Below, piece by piece: positions 35,266-43,929 of a stretch of DNA of 64,000 bases. The stretch is from positions 207,395-271,394 of the forward strand of contig NZ_QXJC01000005.1 of the NCBI RefSeq assembly GCF_003570885.1, given 5' to 3'. How positions within the stretch are numbered: position 1 is the first letter of the stretch; each line of letters begins with the position of its first letter. The notes under the pieces were generated by a model, which made no database searches, was not told where the DNA came from, and was given only the letters and a program-made list of their open reading frames with translations. A program made the position numbers and the translations under genes. This DNA is from Simplicispira hankyongi. Lineage in GTDB: Bacteria; Pseudomonadota; Gammaproteobacteria; Burkholderiales; Burkholderiaceae_C.

Positions 35266-35741
35266 AGTTCCAAGCTCATCACAATGGCATCTTCACGCCC
35301 GCCGCTTGCTGCCGGGTAGTAGCGTGGCCGTTCGCCAACCCGGCGAAAACCATGGCTTTGGTACAAAGCGCGTGCTGGCGCGTTGCTGGCGCGCACTTCC
35401 AACCAGAGCCAGTGGGCGCCCTGGGCGCGCGACCACAGCACCAGCGCGTCGAGCAGCAGGCGTGCCCAACCCTGGCGCTGAAAGGCGGGCGCCACCGTGA
35501 GGTTGAGCAAATGCGTTTCCTCCACACCGCGCATGGCGACGTAGTAACCGAGCAAATGCTCGCCCGCGCACAGGAGCTGCACGGCATAGCCGCTGGCGAG
35601 CGAATCGGTGAAATTGCCACGTGTCCAGGGAAATTCGTAGGCTTGCGCCTCGATTTCCAGCACCTGTTCCAGGCGGCCCAGCGTGAGCGTCTCCAGCCGC
35701 ACCTCGGGTCGGCCAGGGGGGTGCGCCAGGATGCTGCTCAT
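35262..35741 (-). CDS. rimI: Ribosomal-protein-alanine N-acetyltransferase RimI
   Basis: A GNAT-fold acetyltransferase, classically acetylating the N-terminus of ribosomal protein S18. The 159 residues have EIEAQAYEFPWTRGNFTDSL, LLNLTVAPAFQRQGWARLLLDAL (acetyl-CoA motif Q/RxxGxA), and WLEVRASNAPARALYQSHGFRRVGERPRYY. The frame is open upstream, but MSSIL at 35741 is the likely start. It lies 55 bases after tsaB, a common pairing in proteobacteria, and overlaps the next gene by four bases. Confidence 0.93.
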   Translation of the reverse strand: MSSILAHPPGRPEVRLETLTLGRLEQVLEIEAQAYEFPWTRGNFTDSLASGYAVQLLCAGEHLLGYYVAMRGVEETHLLNLTVAPAFQRQGWARLLLDALVLWSRAQGAHWLWLEVRASNAPARALYQSHGFRRVGERPRYYPAASGGREDAIVMSLEL

Positions 35742-35796
35742 GGGGTGATCTCCGCACTGCGCGTTGCGGATGTTCTTAGGGTGGCCCGGCGCGCGC

Positions 35797-36507
35797 TCAT
35801 ATTTTTTCCCTCTGTGCGGCGCGCTCGGCGGTGGTTTGCGCCACCTTGTCGCGTACGTACAAGGGCAGCGCTGCGCTGGCAGGCTGTCCCAGGCCGCGTG
35901 CCAGCAACCGCGGGGCCAGGCGCAGCAAGGCCTGTGCCTGCGGCAAGGCATCCACGTGCCGTGCATGGGGCGCGAGGCGCTGGCCATAGACGTTCAGCGC
36001 ATTGCCGGCCACGGTCCAGCCTTCGGGGACCTGCACCGCCTCCGGGGCGCACACGGCAAAGTCGCCGCTGCCATGCCATCCGTGCTCACCAAACTCGTAG
36101 CGTGCGCTGTAGACCTCGTCCATGCGCGCATCGAGCACCGCCACGACCTGCGTGCAGCCGCAGCGCTCGCGTGCATCTTCGGCCACGGCGAGCAAGGTAT
36201 CGACTGGCAAGACGGCGACCCCCAGACCGCCGCGTGCGCCGAAGGCAAGCCCCTGTACCACGGAGCACGCCGTGCGCACGCCGGTGAACGAGCCCGGCCC
36301 GCGCCCGAATACCAGCGCATCCAGCGCGTCAAGCGAAAGATCTGCCTGCGCCAGCAGGCTGCGAACCGTGGGAATCAGGTGGGTGGAGGCCTGCGCGCCG
36401 CCTGCGCCGCTGTACGTCCATACGCGCGACGCGTGCTGCACCGCGACGGACAAATGCGCGGTACTTGTGTCCAGGGCGAGCAGGTTCAGGGGCAAAGACA
36501 AAGCCAT
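35797..36507 (-). CDS. tsaB: tRNA threonylcarbamoyladenosine biosynthesis protein TsaB
   Basis: TsaB is the non-catalytic partner of TsaD in making t6A at position 37 of ANN-decoding tRNAs. The 236 residues have the ASKHA-type start NLLALDTSTAHLSVAV, ALVFGRGPGSFTGVRTACSVVQGLA and VVAVLDARMDEVYSARYE. I use the ATG at 36507 rather than the earlier in-frame one. It is divergent from dacB with only 56 bases between starts. The pathway's first enzyme, Sua5, lies 5 kb away in this window. Confidence 0.95.
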   Translation of the reverse strand: MALSLPLNLLALDTSTAHLSVAVQHASRVWTYSGAGGAQASTHLIPTVRSLLAQADLSLDALDALVFGRGPGSFTGVRTACSVVQGLAFGARGGLGVAVLPVDTLLAVAEDARERCGCTQVVAVLDARMDEVYSARYEFGEHGWHGSGDFAVCAPEAVQVPEGWTVAGNALNVYGQRLAPHARHVDALPQAQALLRLAPRLLARGLGQPASAALPLYVRDKVAQTTAERAAQREKI

Positions 36508-36563
36508 GGGCGGATTATCCGTGTGCCGGACGATGCTGGTTGCGCGCATAAACTTGGCGCCCT

Positions 36564-38012
36564 ATGTGCCCACCGCGACTTTCCTCTTGGCGCCATGCCT
36601 GCGCCGTGTTCGCCAGCGTGCTCACGCTGTGGTCTGGGCCGGCTGCGGCACAGCCCCAACAGACCCTGCCGACGGAAGTCGCCGTGGCGCTCGATCGTGC
36701 CGGCATCCCGCGCGAGGCGGTGGCCGCAGTGGTGGCGCCGGCGGATGGAAATGGCCCTGCGCGCCTGGCATGGCGCATGGACGTGCCTCTGAACCCGGCG
36801 TCGGTGATGAAGCTCACCACCACCTTTGCCGCGCTTGACCTGCTCGGCCCCGCCTACACCTGGCGCACGCCCGTATTTGTGGACGGGCCCATTCGGGCGG
36901 GTACTTTGCAAGGCAATCTGTACCTGCGCGGCAGTGGCGACCCGACATTGGTCATGGAGCGCCTGTGGCTGCTGTTGCGCCAGGTGCAGGCGCGTGGCAT
37001 CACCACGATTGCGGGCAATATCGTGGTGGATGGATCGGCCTTTGCGCACCAGATGCGCGATCCAGCGGCCTTCGATGGGCAGCCCCTGCGGGCTTACAAC
37101 GCAGCGCCCGAGGCTTTTCTGGTGAATTTCAAGTCGGTGGTGCTCGACTGGGCTCCGGATGTGGCGGCTGGTGTGGCTCGCATTCAAGTCTCTCCCCCGC
37201 TGGCCGGTCTTGCCGTGCAAGCCACGGTGCCGCTGGCGCCGGCTGGAACGCCTTGTGGGGATTGGCGCGCGCGCACGCAAATGCAGACCGAGGACGCCGG
37301 GCGCTGGTCGTTCAAGGGCAGCTACCCGGTGTCCTGCGGGGAGCGCAGTTGGGCCATTGCGCCGGCTCAGCCAGAGCTGTTTGCGCCGCGGGCGGTGGCC
37401 GGGATGTGGCTGGCGCTCGGCGGAAAGCTCGGTGGCAAGGCCACCCTGGGCAGCGTGCCGGTGGGGCTCGCTCCGCTTTTCGTCTACGCCTCGCAGCCAC
37501 TCTTCGACGCGGTGCAAAGCGTCAACAAGTTCAGCAACAACGTCATGGCGCAGCAGATTTTCCTGACCCTGGGGCTGGAACAAAGCGGGGTTGGTAGCCC
37601 CGAGGCTGCGCGCAGCGTGCTGCAGGCCTGGTGGCAAAAGCGCATGGGGGGAGCCGCGATGCCGGTTTTCGACAATGGCGCTGGACTGAGTCGTGAGGCG
37701 CGCATCAGCCCCGCGGCGCTGGCACACATGCTGCAGGTCGCCTGGACATCGCCCGTGATGCCGGAACTCATGGCCTCCATGCCCATCGTGGGCATGGACG
37801 GTACGCTGCGCCGCAGCCACAGCAGAGCCGTGGGCAGCGCCCATCTCAAGACCGGGAGTCTGGAGGGCGTACAGGCCATGGCTGGCTATGTGCTGGGCAG
37901 CGACGGGCGTCGCTGGGTGCTGGTGGCGCTGGTGAACCACGATCGCGCAGCAGCGGCGCGGCCGGCGCTGGAGGCCTTGATCGATTGGACAAGCGCGCCG
38001 GGGCATCCTTGA
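36564..38012 (+). CDS. dacB: D-alanyl-D-alanine carboxypeptidase/endopeptidase (PBP4, DacB type)
   Basis: A periplasmic serine enzyme trimming peptidoglycan stem peptides and cross-links. The 482 residues begin with a signal peptide (cut near AAAQ) and have the class C penicillin-binding motifs in order: SVMK (in NPASVMKLTTTFAALDLLG, about residues 78-96), SNN (SVNKFSNNVMAQQIF) and KTG (AHLKTGSLEGVQAMAGYV). The inserted domain between SxxK and SxN marks the PBP4 family. No clear ribosome site precedes the ATG, but this is the family-like start. Confidence 0.95.
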   Translation: MCPPRLSSWRHACAVFASVLTLWSGPAAAQPQQTLPTEVAVALDRAGIPREAVAAVVAPADGNGPARLAWRMDVPLNPASVMKLTTTFAALDLLGPAYTWRTPVFVDGPIRAGTLQGNLYLRGSGDPTLVMERLWLLLRQVQARGITTIAGNIVVDGSAFAHQMRDPAAFDGQPLRAYNAAPEAFLVNFKSVVLDWAPDVAAGVARIQVSPPLAGLAVQATVPLAPAGTPCGDWRARTQMQTEDAGRWSFKGSYPVSCGERSWAIAPAQPELFAPRAVAGMWLALGGKLGGKATLGSVPVGLAPLFVYASQPLFDAVQSVNKFSNNVMAQQIFLTLGLEQSGVGSPEAARSVLQAWWQKRMGGAAMPVFDNGAGLSREARISPAALAHMLQVAWTSPVMPELMASMPIVGMDGTLRRSHSRAVGSAHLKTGSLEGVQAMAGYVLGSDGRRWVLVALVNHDRAAAARPALEALIDWTSAPGHP

Positions 38013-38020
38013 TGTCTCGC

Positions 38021-38035
38021 CGGCTCGCAGAGCCG
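38021..38035 (+). other. Hairpin after dacB
   Basis: CGGCTC-GCA-GAGCCG, nine bases after the dacB stop, without a T-run. The remaining stretch to 38199 shows no gene. Confidence 0.4.
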
Positions 38036-38199
38036 CAAGGCGGAAAGCGTATTGAAAACTCTCTTTCGCTGCAGCCAAGGCGTTGCAGGCCTTGTGTTCT
38101 GAACGTCCGCATCGACGGCTGGGGGGCTTTTGCCTGTCGGCTATTGGCGTTTACCCGCTGGAGCCTGCTCACAGCTAGCGGTAACATTTGGAATTAAAT

Positions 38200-38213
38200 A
38201 GAACGGTCGTTCT
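38200..38213. promoter_or_regulatory. TetR-type palindrome before the SGNH esterase gene
   Basis: AGAACG-GT-CGTTCT, inside a longer AT-rich imperfect dyad (AATTAAA on the left, TTTAATT on the right), ends 26 bases before the ATG. Its position and symmetry suit an operator for a TetR-family repressor; no such regulator gene lies in the window. Confidence 0.5.
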
Positions 38214-38239
38214 TTTTTTTAATTTCAGGAGTGCGGTGT

Positions 38240-39385
38240 ATGGATTTCCAGCGCAAGACAAGGTGGGCTCTATTGGCGGTGGCTGCAGCAGTGCTGTCGG
38301 CCTGCGGCGGCGGGGGGTCGGATACCACGCCGGTGGCACCGATCACCGGGGTCAAGGTCATGGGGGACAGCTTGGCCGACAGCGGCACTTTCGGATTCAA
38401 GTTCACGGTTCAGGGAGCGGCTCCTACCGGAGCGGGCTCCACCGCCATCTGGCCTGAGCGCGTCGCCAGTGAATACGGCGTCTCGCTGTGCCCCAAGTAC
38501 CAATTCACTGGGACGGCCTTCAACGCTGCTGCCGGATGCACCAATTACGCCATCGGTGGCGGGCGCATCAACAACTTCACCGCGCCGACTTCACCGGTGT
38601 CCATCACCACGCAACTGGCCGATGCGGGCGCCGCAGGCTTTGCCGCCGGGGATCTTGCGCTGATAGACGGCGGTGGGAACGATGCAGCCGATCTGGTGGG
38701 CGCCTATCTATCCGCCTCCAAGGACGGTGGCGCTACCTATAAGGCCCTCTTGACCACGCTGCTGCCAGCTTCCATGGTCGATGCGGCCTTCGCTGGCGGC
38801 ACGACCGGGATGGCCCAGGTGGGCGGTGCCTACATGCAGGCACTGGCCGACAAATTCACGGCCGCCATTGCTGCCAACGTTCTGGGCAAGGGCGCGCAGC
38901 ACATCGCCATATTGAATGTGCCGGGTATCGACCAAACGCCCCGTCTTCAGCAATTGCTGGGCGGGATCGCTGCCGCGGCTGGGCCGGCCGCCAGCGCCCA
39001 GGTTCAGGGGCTGGTCAAGGCGTGGGTGGAGGCCTTCAACGCCAAGCTCGCCGCCAATTTTGCTGGCAACGACAAAGTCGTGGTTGTCGATTTCTACACC
39101 TCGCTCAATGATCAGGTGGCGCATCCCGAGCAGTTTGGGCTGACCAACGCAAAAGATACGGCTTGCCCCATCACCGGCGTTGGCACCGATGGCCTGCCCA
39201 CCTACACCTTCCCTTCTTGCACGGTTGAAGCGTTGTCCGCCATGCCGCCACCTGCCGGTGCGACGGGTGGCGCGGACTGGTGGAAGACCTACGCGTTTTC
39301 CGACAGTTTTCACCCCACGCCCTACGGACACCAGTTGCTGAGCCAACTGGTCTCGCGCTCCATTGCCCAGGCAGGCTGGCTGTAA
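38240..39385 (+). CDS. SGNH/GDSL-family esterase lipoprotein
   Basis: A 381-residue lipoprotein (lipobox SAC, Cys22) with a poly-Gly spacer. The SGNH hydrolase fold shows block I VMGDSLADSG (nucleophile Ser44) and block V SDSFHPTPYGH (Asp355, His358), so the catalytic triad is complete. LIDGGGNDAADLVG is the Asn-containing block III. Substrates are probably lipids or esters at the cell surface. ATG at 38240 follows AGGAG. It is followed by ompW 21 bases on, likely one operon, and is controlled by the palindrome upstream if that is real. Confidence 0.88.
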   Translation: MDFQRKTRWALLAVAAAVLSACGGGGSDTTPVAPITGVKVMGDSLADSGTFGFKFTVQGAAPTGAGSTAIWPERVASEYGVSLCPKYQFTGTAFNAAAGCTNYAIGGGRINNFTAPTSPVSITTQLADAGAAGFAAGDLALIDGGGNDAADLVGAYLSASKDGGATYKALLTTLLPASMVDAAFAGGTTGMAQVGGAYMQALADKFTAAIAANVLGKGAQHIAILNVPGIDQTPRLQQLLGGIAAAAGPAASAQVQGLVKAWVEAFNAKLAANFAGNDKVVVVDFYTSLNDQVAHPEQFGLTNAKDTACPITGVGTDGLPTYTFPSCTVEALSAMPPPAGATGGADWWKTYAFSDSFHPTPYGHQLLSQLVSRSIAQAGWL

Positions 39386-39406
39386 TTGTCCAACCGAGGA
39401 AACACC

Positions 39407-40084
39407 ATGAAAAACACAAACCAATGGCGTTGGGTGGCCGGTGCACTGCTGCTGGCAGGCGCACCTCTGGCACAGGCACAAAGCGCAGGCAGTTGGCTTG
39501 CACGCGGCGGGGTGACGCAGATTGCCCCGGACGTCAGCAGCGGCAACCTTACGGCGCCCAGCTTTGCCAATACCAAGGTGGACGTGCGCTCGGATACGGA
39601 GCTCTCAGGCGGCATCACCTACATGATGACCGACCATTGGGCCATCGATGTGCCGCTGGCATTGCCCTACAAACACGACACGGTGGGTGCTGGCGCGATT
39701 GCCGGCGTGGGCAAGATCGGCGAGGTCAAGGCCTTGCCGATCACCATCTTCGCGCAGTACCGCTTCCTGGAGCCCCAGGCCAAGATACGCCCGTATGTGG
39801 GTCTGGGCCTGACCTACGCCAAGTTCTACAAGGAGCGCGGGACGGCAGCGCTCAACGGCTTGACGGGCGGTACGCCAGCCAATCCGACGACGCTCAGTGC
39901 AGAGTCCAATTTTGGCCTGACGCCGCAGGTGGGGGTGAGCATTGCGCTCAACGACCGGTGGTTCGTGGACCTGGCGTACTACAAGACGTTTGTGAAAACA
40001 CGCAACACGCTCTCCACGGGCCAGCATATCGATATCAAGCTCAACCCCAACGTGTACGCGATTGGCATTGGCTACCGATTCTGA
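39407..40084 (+). CDS. ompW: OmpW-family outer-membrane protein
   Basis: A 225-residue eight-stranded beta-barrel protein with signal peptide (LAQAQSAGSW). It has the OmpW pattern: RGGVTQIAPDVSSGNLT, ELSGGITYMMTDHWAIDVPLALPYKHD, QYRFLEPQAKIRPYVGLGLTY, and a C-terminal YAIGIGYRF ending in Phe, as needed for barrel assembly. OmpW proteins pass small hydrophobic molecules through the outer membrane. CGAGGAAA precedes the ATG. Pairing with a surface esterase suggests uptake of released hydrophobic products. Confidence 0.94.
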   Translation: MKNTNQWRWVAGALLLAGAPLAQAQSAGSWLARGGVTQIAPDVSSGNLTAPSFANTKVDVRSDTELSGGITYMMTDHWAIDVPLALPYKHDTVGAGAIAGVGKIGEVKALPITIFAQYRFLEPQAKIRPYVGLGLTYAKFYKERGTAALNGLTGGTPANPTTLSAESNFGLTPQVGVSIALNDRWFVDLAYYKTFVKTRNTLSTGQHIDIKLNPNVYAIGIGYRF

Positions 40085-40100
40085 GTTCTGGCCTATTGCC

Positions 40101-40140
40101 AGCCAACAAAAAACCGGCCTCGGCCGGTTTTTTGTTGGCT
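40101..40140. terminator. Bidirectional terminator between ompW and the convergent lipoprotein
   Basis: A perfect 19-base inverted repeat, AGCCAACAAAAAACCGGCC and its complement, around TC. Both strands carry a GC core followed by a T6 run, so it can end transcripts from both sides. Confidence 0.95.
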
Positions 40141-40153
40141 GCATGCCCTGTGA

Positions 40154-41107
40154 CTACCAGCGCGCACGCAAGCGATCGTAGGCGTAATCGCCGAGTTGGC
40201 GCTGGGCGGAAGGCGTAAGGTAGACCGCGTCGGCAAATACATAGAGGCTGGCATTGGCACCCGAGACCAAGGTTGTGGGTGTGCACAGCGCAGAATTCAC
40301 CTGCCCGGCGCCGATTCCGATGCCTGCGCCAGGATCCACCGAGGTGCATACGGGGGTGGTGGAGTTCGAGAAGGAATAGGCCGTCGGCGTGGTGTGAAAC
40401 AGGTTCACGTAGTAGGCCGCGTCGATGTACAGGACATGGGCGCCCAGGTCGTTGATGTCAATCAGCAAGCCTTGGTTGAAGGCACTGCTGGCCCGGCTGA
40501 GAAGATCGACGCGGTCGATGGTCACCGCCCAGGGCGTCACGCTCAGGTCGTAGGGCCCAGACACCAGCACATGCGGTGCGCCTGCATCCACCAGGCGTTT
40601 GACCTGTGCTGCCAGCAGCTTGCCATTGGCGCGGGCGTTGGCTACGAAAGCGTCTTCCGACAGTGTGCCTGCCTGCACGGCGGCCATGTCGACAATCAGG
40701 TCGCTGATGCCACCGTTGAGCACGACCAGATCGTTCAGGGCAAAGCTCTGTGCGGCCAGAAATTTGTCAATCTGCGCCGTCACCGTCGGGGTGGCCGCGT
40801 TGCCGGCCGCGTCGGGCGTGGCGGCGATGCGGGCATTGCCCTGGGCGTAGCTCAGTCCTCCCGCTGAGACGCTGGTCAAGGATTTGCCGTAGCGGCTGGC
40901 CAGTTCCTGCGTCCAGTTGTTGATGCTGCCGTCGTTGACGGTGTAGCGCGAGCCGGTCTGCCCCAGGTCGCTGTAGGCATCGCCAAACGCGATGAAGCGG
41001 TCGGGGGTGATGGCCGATTCGGTGCTGCTTGAGCCGCAGGCTGCAAGCAGGGCTGCCCCCGCGCAAGCGGCTGCGAGCAGGCTGCGGCGCATCCAGTGTG
41101 TTGCCAT
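40154..41107 (-). CDS. SGNH-like lipoprotein lacking catalytic Ser and His (probable pseudoenzyme)
   Basis: A 317-residue lipoprotein (LAAC, Cys24) with an SGNH-hydrolase layout: block I FIAFGDAYSDLGQTG, VVLNGGISDLIVDM at block III, and block V FADAVYLTPSAQRQLGDYAYDRL. At the nucleophile position Ser is Ala44, and at the His of Asp-x-x-His there is Tyr296 (DAVY). The frame is intact and the lipoprotein signal is good, so it looks like a maintained binding protein rather than a dead gene. It faces an intact SGNH esterase lipoprotein across a shared terminator. Confidence 0.85.
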   Translation of the reverse strand: MATHWMRRSLLAAACAGAALLAACGSSSTESAITPDRFIAFGDAYSDLGQTGSRYTVNDGSINNWTQELASRYGKSLTSVSAGGLSYAQGNARIAATPDAAGNAATPTVTAQIDKFLAAQSFALNDLVVLNGGISDLIVDMAAVQAGTLSEDAFVANARANGKLLAAQVKRLVDAGAPHVLVSGPYDLSVTPWAVTIDRVDLLSRASSAFNQGLLIDINDLGAHVLYIDAAYYVNLFHTTPTAYSFSNSTTPVCTSVDPGAGIGIGAGQVNSALCTPTTLVSGANASLYVFADAVYLTPSAQRQLGDYAYDRLRARW

Positions 41108-41157
41108 GGTGTGTGTTCTCCAATAGGACGGGCTAGTTTAACGATGTGGCTTGCGGT

Positions 41158-42159
41158 TCAGGCTGCTGCGCGCCGCAGGCGGTCGCGCACGCCTTCCCAC
41201 TTGGGGGTGTCGGGCGGCGTTTCGACCCAGATCAGGCGCACTGCCGCGTCGTCGAAGCCGCGCAGCACGGCAAACAGCTGCTGTGCCGTCGCCTCGGCAT
41301 CGTCGGGCATGCGGCGCAGCAGCACGCGCGATGAGGCGCTCTTGAGCGGCGTGCGGGCATACACCGCCAGATGCGCAGCTTCGGCGCCCAGCAGGTCCAG
41401 GCCGGTCTGCAGCGCGCGGGCGTCCATCAGCCGCAGCTTGGCTTCTGGGGCGTAATGCGATTCCAGGGTGCCGGAGGCGCGCGGCGCCGGATCGGGCAGA
41501 TCGTCTTTCAAGCGCAACTTGCGCTCGCAGACGGCCTCGATTTGTGCGCGGGTAATCGCGCCGGGGCGCAGCAGCACTGGGGCGCCGCGCGTGCAATCGA
41601 CGATGGTCGATTCAATGCCCACGGCGCAGGCGCCGCCATCGAGTACCAGCAGCTCGCGGCCCAGTTCGTCCTGCACATGCTGCGCGGTGGTGGGGCTGAC
41701 GCGGCCAAAGCGGTTGGCGCTGGGCGCGGCCAGGCCGGCGATGGCGCGCTCGCCTGGAGGGGGTGCGGCGCAGGCGGCCAGCAAGGCCTGGGCCACCGGG
41801 TGCGCGGGGCAGCGCAGACCGATGCTGTCCTGCCCGCCAGCGGCGGCCGCGGCCACCCCTGCGCGGCGCGGCAAAATCAGCGTGAGTGGCCCGGGCCAGA
41901 ACGCGCGCACCAGCGCCTGCGCAAAATCCGGCACCTCGCGGGCGAAGTGCTGCAGCGCGTCGGCGCTTGCCACATGCACGATCAAAGGGTGGTCGCTGGG
42001 CCGCCCCTTGGAGGCAAACACCTGCGCCACGGCAGCGTCGCTGTCCGCGTCGGCGGCCAAGCCGTACACGGTTTCGGTGGGCAGGCCCACCAGGGCGCCG
42101 CTGCGCAGGGCACGCGCGGCCTGGGCAATGGAATCGGGCAGATGGCCGTCGAGGATCAT
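41158..42159 (-). CDS. sua5: L-threonylcarbamoyladenylate synthase (Sua5 type)
   Basis: Makes threonylcarbamoyl-AMP from threonine, bicarbonate and ATP, the first step of t6A tRNA modification. The 333 residues have the YrdC domain (GLPTETVYGLAADADSD, KGRPSDHPLIVHV, FWPGPLTLIL, PSANRFGRVSPTTAQHV, STIVDC). A linker leads to a C-terminal Sua5 domain (about 235-333), so it is the long form rather than short TsaC. The frame is open upstream; MILDGHLPDS is the likely start. It follows purK by 10 bases. Confidence 0.94.
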   Translation of the reverse strand: MILDGHLPDSIAQAARALRSGALVGLPTETVYGLAADADSDAAVAQVFASKGRPSDHPLIVHVASADALQHFAREVPDFAQALVRAFWPGPLTLILPRRAGVAAAAAGGQDSIGLRCPAHPVAQALLAACAAPPPGERAIAGLAAPSANRFGRVSPTTAQHVQDELGRELLVLDGGACAVGIESTIVDCTRGAPVLLRPGAITRAQIEAVCERKLRLKDDLPDPAPRASGTLESHYAPEAKLRLMDARALQTGLDLLGAEAAHLAVYARTPLKSASSRVLLRRMPDDAEATAQQLFAVLRGFDDAAVRLIWVETPPDTPKWEGVRDRLRRAAA

Positions 42160-42169
42160 TGCGGCACGC

Positions 42170-43335
42170 TCAGAAGGCCGGTAGACCAAGCAGTGCCGCA
42201 GCCTGCAGCGCGGTGCTGCGCGCTTGCGCCGCACTGGCCGCCGTCACGTTCAGGTGGCCCATCTTGCGGCCGTGGCGCGCTTGCTCTTTGCCATAGAGGT
42301 GCAGATGCGTGCCCGGTAAGGCGAGTACCTGGGCCCACGGGGGGTCCTGCGGTGCCTCGCCCTGGGCAAACCACAAATCGCCCAGCAGATTGAGCATGAT
42401 GGCGGCGCTGTGCTGGCGCGGCGGCGTCAGCGGCAAGCCAGCGAGCGTGCGCACCTGCAGCTCGAACTGCGAAACGTCGCAGGCGTCCACGCTGTAGTGG
42501 CCGCTGTTGTGCGGGCGCGGGGCGATCTCGTTGACCACGAGGCGGCCGCCCTCCAGCACAAAAAATTCGACGCACAGCACGCCCACGTATTCCAACTCGT
42601 CAGCTATGGATTTTGCAGCTGCTAGCGCTTGCTGCATAAGCGCTAGAGGCACATTTTCCTCATAAACTTCGGTCACCGCCAGAATCCCGTCCCGATGCAG
42701 GTTGCGCTGCAGCGGCAGGTGCACAGAGTGGCCGTCCGCGCCGCGCGCGACGATCACCGAGCACTCCAGCGCCAGGGGCAGGAGCTGTTCCAGCACGCAG
42801 GGCGCGCGGCCCATGGCGTCCCAGGCGGTGGCCAGCTCGGCGGGCGTCTGCACGCGCGCCTGGCCCTTGCCGTCGTAGCCCATGCGGGAGGTTTTCAGGA
42901 TTCCGGGAAAGAGCGACTGGTCGGCACTGGCCATTTGTTCCGGCGTTTCGATCACCGCATACGGCGCGCAGGGCACGCCGCAAGTGGTGAAATGGGCCTT
43001 CTCTTCGGCCCGGTTCTGCGCCACGGCCACGGCGCGGGCGGCCGGCGAGACGGTGCACCGGCCGGCCAGCGCCGCCAGCGCCACGGCGGGAACGTTTTCA
43101 AACTCGGTGGTGACGGCGGCGCACAGGCTGGCAAGCTGGCGCAGACCATCGGGGTCGTCGTAGGCGCTCTGGATATGGTGGTGGCTCACGCGCCCCGCCG
43201 GGCTGGCCGGGTCGGGGTCGAGCACCACGGTGAAGTAGCCCATGGCCTGCGCCGCGTGCACGAACATGCGGCCGAGCTGGCCGCCGCCGAGTACGCCCAG
43301 CGTGGCGCCAGGCAGGATGGGGAGCATGTTGGTGC

Positions 43336-43339
<4 letters not shown>
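42170..43339 (-). CDS. purK: N5-carboxyaminoimidazole ribonucleotide synthase (PurK)
   Basis: ATP-grasp enzyme that carboxylates AIR to N5-CAIR in purine synthesis. The 389 residues have [34 protein letters not shown], and the metal and ATP site [12 protein letters not shown] with [18 protein letters not shown]. Residues about 227-246 ([15 protein letters not shown]) are encoded by a copy of repeat A; by eye against E. coli PurK it replaces an equally long helical stretch with no frame change. The start overlaps the purE stop by four bases. Confidence 0.96.
42602..42660. repeat. Repeat A, well-preserved copy inside purK
   Basis: CAGCTGCTAGCGCTT, GCTGCAT and AAGCGCTAGAGGCACATTTT. A perfect 9-bp stem CTAGCGCTT/AAGCGCTAG (42622-42630, 42638-42646) surrounds the 7-base loop also found after the oxidoreductase gene. 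On the coding strand it reads [13 protein letters not shown] without a stop. Confidence 0.85.
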
Positions 43340-43827
<488 letters not shown>

Positions 43828-43929
43828 AGTGTCTGGAGGCGCAGCGCCCGCGGGTCTGCGCTAGAGTGAACCTGCAATTTTACTTTTGGGGCGGCAAGCA
43901 CGCCCCGCTGCCCTTGGAAAACGATTCCC

